A DNA stretch of 64,000 nt, taken from Bacteroidetes bacterium 2013_40CM_41_45 (lineage in GTDB: Bacteria > Bacteroidota > Bacteroidia > AKYH767-A > 2013-40CM-41-45). Below, piece by piece: positions 30,586 to 38,813 of this stretch; the stretch's first letter is position 1; each line of letters opens with the position of its first letter. Made by a program: the position numbers and the translations under genes. The notes under the pieces were generated by a model, which was not told where the DNA came from, searched no databases, and saw nothing but the letters and a program-made list of their open reading frames with translations. The DNA is taken from positions 1-64,000 of the forward strand of contig NGFH01000001.1 of the NCBI GenBank assembly GCA_002215675.1, given 5' to 3'.

Positions 30586-32010
30586 CTATTTTACTCTGCT
30601 CAATTTCACCATGTTAGCCGTTCCGCGCTCCGAAAGAGGGATGCTTGCAATATTGACAAGAATGTCGTTTTCCTGGAGAATTTTCTTCTCTTTTAAAATC
30701 TTCTGTATGTCAGAAATGGTTTCGTCTGTGCTTACATAACGGTCGTAATAGAATCCCCGCACACCCCAGACTAAACTCAAAACAGTAAGCAGCGGGAGGT
30801 TATCTGTAAAGATAATTACGCTTGCTGATGGCCGTTGCGAGGTCACCCGAAAAGCCGTATAACCGGAGCGTGTCATACCTGCAATTACTTTCGCTCCCAC
30901 CTGAGATGCCATCGCACATGCACTGAAGCAAACCGAATCTGAAATGAAGGTCGGAGAGTCTGCAGCTGGCTGGTGCAGTCGGTTATACTTGTAATTCTTT
31001 TTCTCAACGGTGGCAATGATGTTTTGCATGTACTCCACTGCTTTCACCGGGAACTTGCCAATCGAAGTTTCTCCGCTCAGCATCACTGCATCCGCACCGT
31101 CAATCACCGAATTTGCAACATCGTTTACTTCAGCGCGCGTAGGACTGTAGTTTGTAATCATACTCTCCATCATCTGCGTTGCAATAATGACAGGGCGCGA
31201 TGCCTGCAAACATTTCTTCACCAGCATTTTCTGAATCAGCGGAACTTCTTCCATCGGCATCTCCACTCCCAAATCCCCGCGGGCTACCATTACTGCATCG
31301 GATTCCCTGATAATATTATCAATATCATTCAGCGCTTCTGGCTTTTCTATTTTGGCAATGACTTTTGTGAAGTTCCCTTTCTTGGAAATGATCTCTTTAA
31401 GTATGTGAATGTCCTGAGCAGTTCTTACAAATGATAATCCAATCCAATCAACATTTTGTTCCAGGGCAAATGATAAATCTTCGTGGTCTTTTTCCGTGAG
31501 TGATGGCAATGAAATTTTTGTATGTGGCAGGTTCACGCCTTTTCGCGGCAAAAGAGTTCCTCCGTTCACCACTACTGCCTTCACGGTATTCTCCATGTTG
31601 GTTTCAATAGCGGTAAGCTGAATTTTGCCGTCATCAATAAGGATATTTTCTCCAGCCTGCACATCGTGCGGAAATCGGTCGTAGTTAATGTGGATTTTTT
31701 CTTTTGTACCGGGAGTGTCATCGGTGGTAAGAATGATGCTCTCCCCTATCTCCAGTTCAATTGAGCCGCCTACAATATCGCCCACGCGAATTTTCGGTCC
31801 CTGTAAATCAACAAGCACAGCTGCATTGTGATTATGCTTCGCATTCAGCTTTCTGATGTCAGAAATTACCTGGCTGAATTCTCCATAGGTTCCATGTGAT
31901 GAGTTAAGGCGAAACACATCCACACCGGCAATCAATAGCTCCTCTAGTATTTTTTCAGATGAAGATGCGGGGCCTATGGTGGCTATAACTTTGGTACGAT
32001 TGAACAGCAT
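30586..32010 (-). CDS. pyk: Pyruvate kinase
   Basis: 474 aa. RTKVIATIGPASSS, VARGDLGVEMP, TRAEVNDVANSVIDGADAVMLSGETSIGKFP. Confidence 0.97.
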   Translation of the reverse strand: MLFNRTKVIATIGPASSSEKILEELLIAGVDVFRLNSSHGTYGEFSQVISDIRKLNAKHNHNAAVLVDLQGPKIRVGDIVGGSIELEIGESIILTTDDTPGTKEKIHINYDRFPHDVQAGENILIDDGKIQLTAIETNMENTVKAVVVNGGTLLPRKGVNLPHTKISLPSLTEKDHEDLSFALEQNVDWIGLSFVRTAQDIHILKEIISKKGNFTKVIAKIEKPEALNDIDNIIRESDAVMVARGDLGVEMPMEEVPLIQKMLVKKCLQASRPVIIATQMMESMITNYSPTRAEVNDVANSVIDGADAVMLSGETSIGKFPVKAVEYMQNIIATVEKKNYKYNRLHQPAADSPTFISDSVCFSACAMASQVGAKVIAGMTRSGYTAFRVTSQRPSASVIIFTDNLPLLTVLSLVWGVRGFYYDRYVSTDETISDIQKILKEKKILQENDILVNIASIPLSERGTANMVKLSRVK

Positions 32011-32088
32011 ATATAAGTTGACTAAGTTAATTAAGTCAAATGGTTAATTTAGGTTTCAAAAATTATTTTTTGATTAATAATTCACTCA

Positions 32089-32511
32089 TCAAAAAATAAA
32101 CCGCTCTCCCGTCTTGATTTTTTCCGGTTCCAGATGATATGCTCCCAGCACAACGGGAATAGTGCGCAGCTGTTTTTCAAGCTGTAACATCTCGTGCATC
32201 GGTACAGGTTCCCGCACCATAAAAAAGTAATCGATATTTTTGTATTCGGCAATAAACAATCCGTTTGATGTTTTATTTGTAAGAATAAAATATTCATTCC
32301 CGAAACCATCCTTGTATTCGAAACGCGATGTTTTGATTTTGTCTTTTCCTTTGTTGAGTGTCAGTTCCAAATCTCCGGTGCGTTCAAGCGAAAGATTCAA
32401 TGCATGGTTCAGTTCAAAGCATAAACGGTAATCGTGGTGCTGACAAATAATACCAAACAGCATAAAATCATAAGCCGCCTTTGTGTCTGTCTTTAAAACA
32501 TGCTTAGCCAT
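32089..32511 (-). CDS. IPExxxVDY family protein
   Basis: 140 aa. Conserved position between rnc and pyk in Bacteroidota; NIDYFFMV motif region. Confidence 0.75.
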   Translation of the reverse strand: MAKHVLKTDTKAAYDFMLFGIICQHHDYRLCFELNHALNLSLERTGDLELTLNKGKDKIKTSRFEYKDGFGNEYFILTNKTSNGLFIAEYKNIDYFFMVREPVPMHEMLQLEKQLRTIPVVLGAYHLEPEKIKTGERFIF

Positions 32512-32658
32512 AGTACGAATAACGGGTGCGAATAACGAATGGTTGCGAATTTACGAATTACGAATCCAGTGCTAATTGGAGCGCATTCGTAAACCTGCCT
32601 GCCATTGCGCTGGCCAAAGAATTGGCAGGCAGGTTCGAAAAGATTAGTTATTCGTACT
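32512..32658. repeat. 147-bp palindromic spacer element: 12-bp terminal inverted repeats, 7-nt-like array, and a central 13-bp stem hairpin
   Basis: AGTACGAATAAC (32512-32523) and GTTATTCGTACT (32647-32658); AACCTGCCTGCCA (32592-32604) and TGGCAGGCAGGTT (32623-32635). Confidence 0.9.
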
Positions 32659-33420
32659 CTATATGCCAAGGGCTTTGCACGCCATCTCCGAAGCAGTTTC
32701 CTCCGCACGCTTTTTGGAGAAGTCCTCGCCTTTGCCCGACTCGTTGCCGCCTACGAAAACAATTACACGGAAAAGTTTTTTGCCCCCGCTTTCAAATTCT
32801 TCAAAGAGCTCGAACAAAACTTTTTTCTTTTCGCGCTGGGACCAATTAATAAGACGGCTCTTGAAGCTCAGCTCTGTTCTTTGCAGTTCATCCAGGTCAA
32901 CATGGTGGCGGATGATGCGGTCGAGAATAAATTCTTTTGCCCTGTTATAGCCATAATCTATATACACTGCCCCGATAAGAGCTTCAAAGGCATCACCATA
33001 TGTTGAACGATGGAGCTGCTGCGCATTTCCCTGCGTGTTGATGAAAAAATCCATGCCTGTTTTTTTTGCAAGCCGTCCCAGGTGCTCGCGGTTTACCAGC
33101 TTGGAGCGCATCTCGGTTAAAAATCCTTCTTCCTGAAAAGGAAATTTTTTGAAAAGCATCTCAGCAATCACTGCACCCAGTATGGCATCACCCAGGTATT
33201 CCAACCGCTCATTGCTCGACTTCGTTCCATTGGCAGCGCCCGACACAAAAGTGTGGGGGGTGAAGGCAAGCTTGTAGAGCGAAACATTAAGCGGAACAAA
33301 ACCCAAAAGATTTTTCAGCGAGCGGACAAACTTGCGCTCACGTGATAAATACAGATTGTACGCGGCTCTAAATAAGTTCAACAGTGAAAAAAACTTTCCG
33401 AATTCTATGTAGAAAGTCAT
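32659..33420 (-). CDS. rnc: Ribonuclease III
   Basis: 253 aa. NERLEYLGDAILGAVIAE, GDAFEALIGAVYIDYGY. Confidence 0.95.
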   Translation of the reverse strand: MTFYIEFGKFFSLLNLFRAAYNLYLSRERKFVRSLKNLLGFVPLNVSLYKLAFTPHTFVSGAANGTKSSNERLEYLGDAILGAVIAEMLFKKFPFQEEGFLTEMRSKLVNREHLGRLAKKTGMDFFINTQGNAQQLHRSTYGDAFEALIGAVYIDYGYNRAKEFILDRIIRHHVDLDELQRTELSFKSRLINWSQREKKKVLFELFEEFESGGKKLFRVIVFVGGNESGKGEDFSKKRAEETASEMACKALGI

Positions 33421-33421
33421 T

Positions 33422-33491
33422 GGTCATTGGTCATTGGTCATTGGTTTTTTGGAACCTTAATTTTAATGACTAATGGCTAATGGCTAATGAC
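33422..33491. repeat. Inverted heptamer arrays (ggtcatt)x3 and (taatgrc)x4 flanking a spacer
   Basis: 33422-33442 ggtcatt x3; 33464-33491 taatgac taatggc taatggc taatgac. Spans the rnc-fabF spacer. Confidence 0.9.
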
Positions 33492-33505
33492 TATTTATCT
33501 TCTAT

Positions 33506-34756
33506 TCATTCATACTTCTTAAAAATCACACTTGCATTATGCCCTCCAAACCCAAAGGTATTGCTTAATGCAGCACGCACGGTTCTCTTCTGCGCTTTAT
33601 TGAATGTAAAGTTAAGCCGTGAGTCAAACTGGGGGTCATCGGTAAAGTGATTTATCGTTGGGGGAATAATTCCTTCTCTAATCGCCATGATAGATGCGAT
33701 GGATTCTATAGCTCCTGCTGCTCCCAGCAAATGTCCCGTCATGGATTTGGTCGAGCTTATGTTCAGCTTGAAAGCGCTGTCGCCAAACACGCTGATGATT
33801 GCTTTTGTTTCGCTGATGTCGCCCAGCGGTGTGGATGTGCCGTGAACGTTGATGTAGTCAATATCTTCCGGTTTCATTTGTGCATCTTCCAATGCCATAC
33901 GCATTACGTTAAGTGCGCCAAGCCCTTCGGGATGCGGAGCAGTAATATGATATGCATCTGCCGATAGGCCGCCCCCCACTATTTCAGCATAAATTTTTGC
34001 ACCTCTTTTCTTGGCGTGTTCCAGGTCTTCAAGGATGATACAGCCCGCACCTTCACCCAACACAAAACCATCCCTGTCCAAATCAAACGGACGTGAAGCC
34101 GTTTCAGGTGAATCATTTCTTTCACTCAAGGCATGCATGGCGTTGAATCCTCCTATACCTGCCTCGGTGATAGCCGCTTCCGAACCGCCCGAAACAAAAA
34201 TATCTGCCTTGCCCAGTCGGATATAATTGAATGAATCAATCAGTGCATGAGTTGACGAGGCGCAGGCAGAAACAGTGGAAAAATTCGGTCCGCGAAAACC
34301 GTAGCGTATGGAGATATGACCCGGGGCAATGTCCGCTATCATCTTGGGAATAAAGAATGGATTGAAGCGTGGCGTGCCGTCACCTTTGGCAAAGTTGCTC
34401 ACCTCTTCCTGGAACGTCCTAAGCCCACCAATACCCGCACCCCATATTACTCCCGTCCTGTCAGGATTCACTTTAGCAGGCTCAATGCCGGCATCTTTCA
34501 GCGCTTCATCGGTGCTGCCAATGGCAAAATGGACAAACGGGTCCATCTTGCGGGCTTCTTTGCGGTCTAATAAAGTTCCGGGGTCAAAGTTCTTTACCTC
34601 GCAGGCAAAGCGCGTCTTGAATTTTGAGGCATCAAAACGCTGTATGGGTGCGGCTCCGCTTTTTCCGCCAATAAGTCCTTCCCAATACTCTTTCAGGGAA
34701 TTACCCAGCGGGGTAATGGCGCCAAGGCCGGTTACTACAACCCTTCGCAGTTCCAT
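33506..34756 (-). CDS. fabF: Beta-ketoacyl-ACP synthase II
   Basis: 416 aa. RRVVVTGLGAITPLG, VSACASSTHAL, NVHGTSTPLGD, NTFGFGGHN. Confidence 0.97.
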   Translation of the reverse strand: MELRRVVVTGLGAITPLGNSLKEYWEGLIGGKSGAAPIQRFDASKFKTRFACEVKNFDPGTLLDRKEARKMDPFVHFAIGSTDEALKDAGIEPAKVNPDRTGVIWGAGIGGLRTFQEEVSNFAKGDGTPRFNPFFIPKMIADIAPGHISIRYGFRGPNFSTVSACASSTHALIDSFNYIRLGKADIFVSGGSEAAITEAGIGGFNAMHALSERNDSPETASRPFDLDRDGFVLGEGAGCIILEDLEHAKKRGAKIYAEIVGGGLSADAYHITAPHPEGLGALNVMRMALEDAQMKPEDIDYINVHGTSTPLGDISETKAIISVFGDSAFKLNISSTKSMTGHLLGAAGAIESIASIMAIREGIIPPTINHFTDDPQFDSRLNFTFNKAQKRTVRAALSNTFGFGGHNASVIFKKYE

Positions 34757-34774
34757 GATATTGAACCGGAAGTG

Positions 34775-35014
34775 TTATTTACCGGCCGATTTTTCGATAT
34801 ATTCTATGGCTTGACCAACGGTAGAGATTTTCTCTGCCTGGTCGTCAGGTATGGCTATATTGAATTCCTTTTCAAACTCCATAATGAGTTCAACAGTGTC
34901 GAGCGAGTCGGCACCAAGGTCGTTGGTAAAGCTGGCTTCATTGGTAACTTCCTTTGCCTCAACGCCAAGCTTGTCAACAATAATGGATTTAACTTTTTCT
35001 GCAATATCAGACAT
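34775..35014 (-). CDS. acpP: Acyl carrier protein
   Basis: 79 aa. [20 protein letters not shown]. Confidence 0.97.
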   Translation of the reverse strand: MSDIAEKVKSIIVDKLGVEAKEVTNEASFTNDLGADSLDTVELIMEFEKEFNIAIPDDQAEKISTVGQAIEYIEKSAGK

Positions 35015-35222
35015 GGTAAAAGTGGTTTAAAAGTTTGTGCAAAGTAAACAATTTGTAATTGATAAAAACAAATGAAAATATTTTGTTAAAAGTTTAGGAA
35101 ACAGCCTGTTGGATGTCTTACAATCCACCTGCCCGCTTTCCGGTCGCTGAAGCTCCCTACAATCGGGTTTAGCCGTCAGCGGTGGGAAGGCGCACAACCG
35201 TTTACATTATCATACCTCCAAC

Positions 35223-35284
35223 GACTTTAGGGACTTTTACGACACTTAATTATTTATGTCCTTAATGTCCCACGTGTCCTTGAA
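35223..35284. repeat. Inverted period-9 arrays (GACnnnnnn)x3 and (GTCnnnnnn)x3
   Basis: gac at 35223, 35232, 35241; gtc at 35258, 35267, 35276. Confidence 0.7.
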
Positions 35285-35319
35285 AAACTTGCATGGCAAA
35301 AATAATAGCACACTGATGA

Positions 35320-35360
35320 CCTGCCTGCCGATGCTAAAGCCCCGTGCTGTGGCAGGCAGG
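35320..35360. repeat. Hairpin CCTGCCTGCC..GGCAGGCAGG
   Basis: Perfect 10-bp stem, 21-nt loop; same core as 32592-32635. Confidence 0.85.
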
Positions 35361-35400
35361 CACGGAAAACAGGGATTGACGCGGATTTTTTCTGCTATTT

Positions 35401-35703
35401 TCATCCTCCTGCAACTCTATCACTTGGATTGGGTTTTTTTGATTTAATAATTATTTGAACAGTAAATATAATTAATGAAAATCCAATCATTAAGTGCGGA
35501 ATAAACGTTGGATAACTGCCCTGAAAAAATATTTGATAAAGAATTATTTCTGATAAGGTAATCAAAGTAAAAATAATAAAAGTAAATACCCAACTTAAAA
35601 TAGATTTTCTTTTCAAGGAGATGAAAATTGTTCGCAAGATTATGAAAAGCCCAATTATACTAGGGAGTAAAAACCACAAATAAAACTCTGGGCTTGAAAG
35701 CAT
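35401..35703 (-). CDS. Hypothetical membrane protein
   Basis: 100 aa, three hydrophobic segments; lies in a low-density region. Confidence 0.45.
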   Translation of the reverse strand: MLSSPEFYLWFLLPSIIGLFIILRTIFISLKRKSILSWVFTFIIFTLITLSEIILYQIFFQGSYPTFIPHLMIGFSLIIFTVQIIIKSKKPNPSDRVAGG

Positions 35704-35748
35704 TTTTACTTCTGTGTTTTCAGTACAAATATATCAAACAGCACTGTC

Positions 35749-35821
35749 ATGCTGACAAAGGTCAGCATCCCCTTGTTAGCGCTATTCTTACTTTCTTTTG
35801 CTTAGACCAAAAGAAAGTAAG
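35749..35821. repeat. Compound hairpin region: ATGCTGAC-AAAG-GTCAGCAT and CTTACTTTCTTTTG-N7-CAAAAGAAAGTAAG
   Basis: 8-bp stem at 35749-35768; perfect 14-bp stem at 35787-35800/35808-35821. Confidence 0.88.
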
Positions 35822-35962
35822 CAAAGAAAAGTCAAGCCAAAAAAATGGGTCATCCGCACATGCCCTATGCTTTCCTCCCTTTTTTGGCGGGCGGGCGCGC
35901 AAAAAAAATCACTCCGTAAGAGTGACATACATGTAGTCCTGCGGGGATGTTCACAAACTTTT

Positions 35963-35993
35963 TTTGAAATTTAATAATTGAAACGTAGGTTTG
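35963..35993 (+). promoter_or_regulatory. Bacteroidota sigma-70-type promoter TTTG-N19-TAGGTTTG
   Basis: TTTG 35963-35966, exactly 19 nt, TAGGTTTG 35986-35993; AT-rich 5' UTR before the ATG at 36031. Confidence 0.85.
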
Positions 35994-36030
35994 TTACCCG
36001 TAATAATTTTTAATCTATAAAATATAAAAA

Positions 36031-36297
36031 ATGCTATTCAAAGTAAATGTAGGTCATGCAGGTGTAATGACTTTGAAGGACGGCACCAAAGTAAACTATG
36101 GGGTAAAGAGAATTACTAACGATATGCAAACGATGGTGTACTACACAGGGAAGGGTTTGCGTGAAATGTTCAAGCCAAACATGAACGAAGAAGAAAAAGT
36201 AATTGCGACTGAATTGCAAAAGCTTGATGAAGGCTCCTTGATGAAGGTAGGAAATCTTGCGAAGATTTCTTTGACGGATATTAAAGAAATGGAATAA
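36031..36297 (+). CDS. Small protein of unknown function (88 aa)
   Basis: Canonical promoter and AT-rich leader ctataaaatataaaaaATG; Lys/Met-rich, no recognised domain. Confidence 0.75.
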   Translation: MLFKVNVGHAGVMTLKDGTKVNYGVKRITNDMQTMVYYTGKGLREMFKPNMNEEEKVIATELQKLDEGSLMKVGNLAKISLTDIKEME

Positions 36298-36348
36298 TTT
36301 TTCGACTAACTGCTAATGGCTTTTGGAAATTAAATGCGTCTTGCGTGT

Positions 36349-36978
36349 TCAAGACTCATTCTTTGTTAGATTCTTTTCATATTCCTTACAATCTTTTAAT
36401 AGCCTTAATATTTCTTCCTTTTCCTGGGTTAATGTACCTGGGATTTTTTCAACTGATTTTTTTACAGCCTCTAAATTATGTACTGCTTTTGAATCTAAAG
36501 ATTTTACTTTAGCTAGTATTGCGTTTACACAAGTTCGAATGAATCTTTCCTCTTCTAATGCAATACCGTTATCTAAAGCGGCAGCCCAGTAATAAATGGC
36601 ATGAGATTCTAATTTGCTAGACGTTGAATGAAGAGCTAGTGACCTGTTGATATTTTTTTCCATCCATAAGAATCTTCTGTCATATCTCAGGGTATGTTCT
36701 TCTACCGCTAGCGCAAGCTTCTCTTTCAGTATTCTTTGTATCTCCGGTTGTTTTTTTTCCAATTCCTCTTTAATAGCCTCGTTAATGTATTTGGTTGCGC
36801 CTTCTTTATTCCACCACCATTGATAAATTATAAGACCGCCTGCTATAGTCAACATTAGACCCGCGATGCCTAAAAGAGCATAAAGAGTATTTGTATAATA
36901 AGAATTCTGTTGCTCTAGTAAGGCTTTATACAGAGCAATAATTCGATCAGTGGATTGTGAGGAATCAATATTAATCAT
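36349..36978 (-). CDS. Hypothetical single-pass membrane protein with coiled-coil-like region
   Basis: 209 aa. TM YTNTLYALLGIAGLMLTIAGGLIIYQWWW followed by charged helices. Confidence 0.6.
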   Translation of the reverse strand: MINIDSSQSTDRIIALYKALLEQQNSYYTNTLYALLGIAGLMLTIAGGLIIYQWWWNKEGATKYINEAIKEELEKKQPEIQRILKEKLALAVEEHTLRYDRRFLWMEKNINRSLALHSTSSKLESHAIYYWAAALDNGIALEEERFIRTCVNAILAKVKSLDSKAVHNLEAVKKSVEKIPGTLTQEKEEILRLLKDCKEYEKNLTKNES

Positions 36979-37170
36979 AAAGTTAACTTTGTCGATGTAG
37001 GAGTGTCATTTAGACAAATGTATCATTTTGAGAGAACTCCGACCGTTCGTGCATAGACCTGATTGAGGGGAGCTCCCGCGACCCGAAAGCAGGACGGTAT
37101 GTTGTGAGAATTGGTGATGTTCATCTCCAATACTTCGACAAGCTCAGTATGGCAGGGTATTGATTCTTTC

Positions 37171-37226
37171 AACCAGAAACCAGAAACCAGAAACCAGAAA
37201 CCAGAAACCAGAAACCAGAAACTGAA
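37171..37226 (+). repeat. Heptanucleotide array (aaccaga)x7 plus one degenerate copy
   Basis: Seven exact units at 37171-37219, then aactgaa; directly upstream of the glyS promoter -7. Confidence 0.95.
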
Positions 37227-37234
37227 TACATTTG
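37227..37234 (+). promoter_or_regulatory. Putative -7 element TACATTTG directly before the glyS ATG
   Basis: TACATTTG followed by cggcATG; abuts the heptamer array. Confidence 0.5.
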
Positions 37235-37238
37235 CGGC

Positions 37239-38807
37239 ATGGCTAATTCCGAAGACCTTTTTAAAAACATTATATCCCACGCCAAAGAGTACGGGTTTAT
37301 TTTTCAGTCGTCAGAAATTTATGACGGGTTGAGCGCTGTGTACGATTACGGGCAAAATGGCTCGCTGCTGAAAAACAATATCCGCGAGTATTGGTGGAAG
37401 GCGATGGTGCAGCTCAACGAAAACATTACGGGTATTGACGCCGCTATTTTTATGCATCCTACTACGTGGAAAGCCAGCGGGCACGTGGATGCTTTTAACG
37501 ACCCGCTCATAGACAACCGCGACTCGAAGAAACGGTATCGTGCCGATGTGCTTATTGAAGAGCACGTTGCCAAAATTGAAGCCAAGATTGAGAAAGAAGT
37601 GGAGAAGGCGGCAAAGCGTTTTGAAAATTTTGATGCGGTGCTTTACCGCACTACTAACCCGCGCGTGGCAGAATACCAAAAAAAGATTGATGAAATAAAC
37701 CTGCGCTTTAAAACCGCCCTGGAGACGGGTGATTTGGCGGAAGTGAAACAGATTATTGTGGACTGCGAAATTGTAGACCCCGTGAGCGGCACGCGCAACT
37801 GGACGGACGTGCGGCAGTTTAACCTGATGTTCTCTACGCAGATGGGCTCGGTGACGGAAGACGCTAATGTCATTTACCTGCGCCCCGAAACCGCGCAGGG
37901 AATTTTTGTCAACTTTTTGAACGTGCAAAAAACGGGGCGCATGAAAATTCCGTTCGGCATTGCGCAGACGGGAAAGGCGTTCCGCAATGAAATTGTAGCG
38001 CGGCAGTTTATCTTCCGCATGCGGGAGTTTGAGCAGATGGAGATGCAATATTTTGTAAAGCCCGGAACAGAAATGGAATGGTACAACCGCTGGAAAGAAA
38101 AGCGGATGAACTGGCACCGCACTCTTGGCATCCCTGCAGAGAAATACCGCTTCCACGACCATCTGAAGCTGGCTCACTACGCCAACGCTGCCTGCGACAT
38201 AGAGTTTGAATTTCCGTTTGGCTTCAAAGAGTTGGAAGGTATTCACTCGCGAACGGATTTTGATTTAAAAAATCACGAAAAATTTTCAGGCAAAAAGCTC
38301 CAGTACTTCGACACAGACGACAACCAAAACTACATTCCTTACGTGGTGGAAACGTCTATTGGGCTTGACCGCATGTTTCTTGCCGTGCTTTCACATTCAT
38401 ACAAAGAAGAAAAATTCGCCTCAGCGAATCCGTCCTCTGGCGGACTGTCTGACGGCTCTAAACGCGTTGTGCTGCAAATTCCGCCTTTCCTTGCACCAAT
38501 AAAAGTTGGAGTGTTTCCACTAGTCGCCAAAGACGGCTTGCCCGAAAAAGCGCATGAGATTTTTAACACACTTCGCTACGAACAGCAATGTTTTTACGAG
38601 GAGAAAGATACCATCGGCAGGCGCTACCGCAGGCAGGATGCTATTGGCACTCCGTATTGCATCACCATCGACCACCAGACTTTACAGGATAACACCGTCA
38701 CCCTCCGCGACCGCGATACGATGCAACAGGAACGAATTAATGTGAGCGAAGTAAGCAGGGTTGTGAATGAGAAAGTGGATGTAAGGCAGTGGTTGAAGAG
38801 GTTGTAG
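37239..38807 (+). CDS. glyS: Glycyl-tRNA synthetase
   Basis: 522 aa. SSEIYDGLSAVYDYGQNGSLLKNNI, LRPETAQGIFVNF, IGRRYRRQDAIGTP. Confidence 0.95.
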   Translation: MANSEDLFKNIISHAKEYGFIFQSSEIYDGLSAVYDYGQNGSLLKNNIREYWWKAMVQLNENITGIDAAIFMHPTTWKASGHVDAFNDPLIDNRDSKKRYRADVLIEEHVAKIEAKIEKEVEKAAKRFENFDAVLYRTTNPRVAEYQKKIDEINLRFKTALETGDLAEVKQIIVDCEIVDPVSGTRNWTDVRQFNLMFSTQMGSVTEDANVIYLRPETAQGIFVNFLNVQKTGRMKIPFGIAQTGKAFRNEIVARQFIFRMREFEQMEMQYFVKPGTEMEWYNRWKEKRMNWHRTLGIPAEKYRFHDHLKLAHYANAACDIEFEFPFGFKELEGIHSRTDFDLKNHEKFSGKKLQYFDTDDNQNYIPYVVETSIGLDRMFLAVLSHSYKEEKFASANPSSGGLSDGSKRVVLQIPPFLAPIKVGVFPLVAKDGLPEKAHEIFNTLRYEQQCFYEEKDTIGRRYRRQDAIGTPYCITIDHQTLQDNTVTLRDRDTMQQERINVSEVSRVVNEKVDVRQWLKRL

Positions 38808-38813
38808 AGTGGT

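Noticed and set aside
32526-33006. + strand ORFs of 107, 133 and 95 aa in the rnc region
   Set aside because: Antisense to rnc and the spacer palindrome; no coding evidence.
37171-37226. Possible CRISPR array
   Set aside because: 7-nt uninterrupted units with no spacers and no cas genes; simple tandem repeat.
37023-37280. 85-aa ORF with repeated FWFLVSG
   Set aside because: Pure translation of the (aaccaga)n array on the reverse strand; overlaps the glyS promoter and start.
37311-38246. 311-aa ORF antisense to glyS
   Set aside because: glyS is unambiguous on the + strand; the antisense ORF has no signal, promoter or recognisable motif and is typical shadow coding.
38610-38650. GGCAGGCGCTACCGCAGGCAGG in glyS as a third palindrome insertion
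   Set aside because: It encodes IGRRYRRQDAIGTP, the conserved class II motif of GlyRS, so the resemblance to the CCTGCC elements is coincidental.
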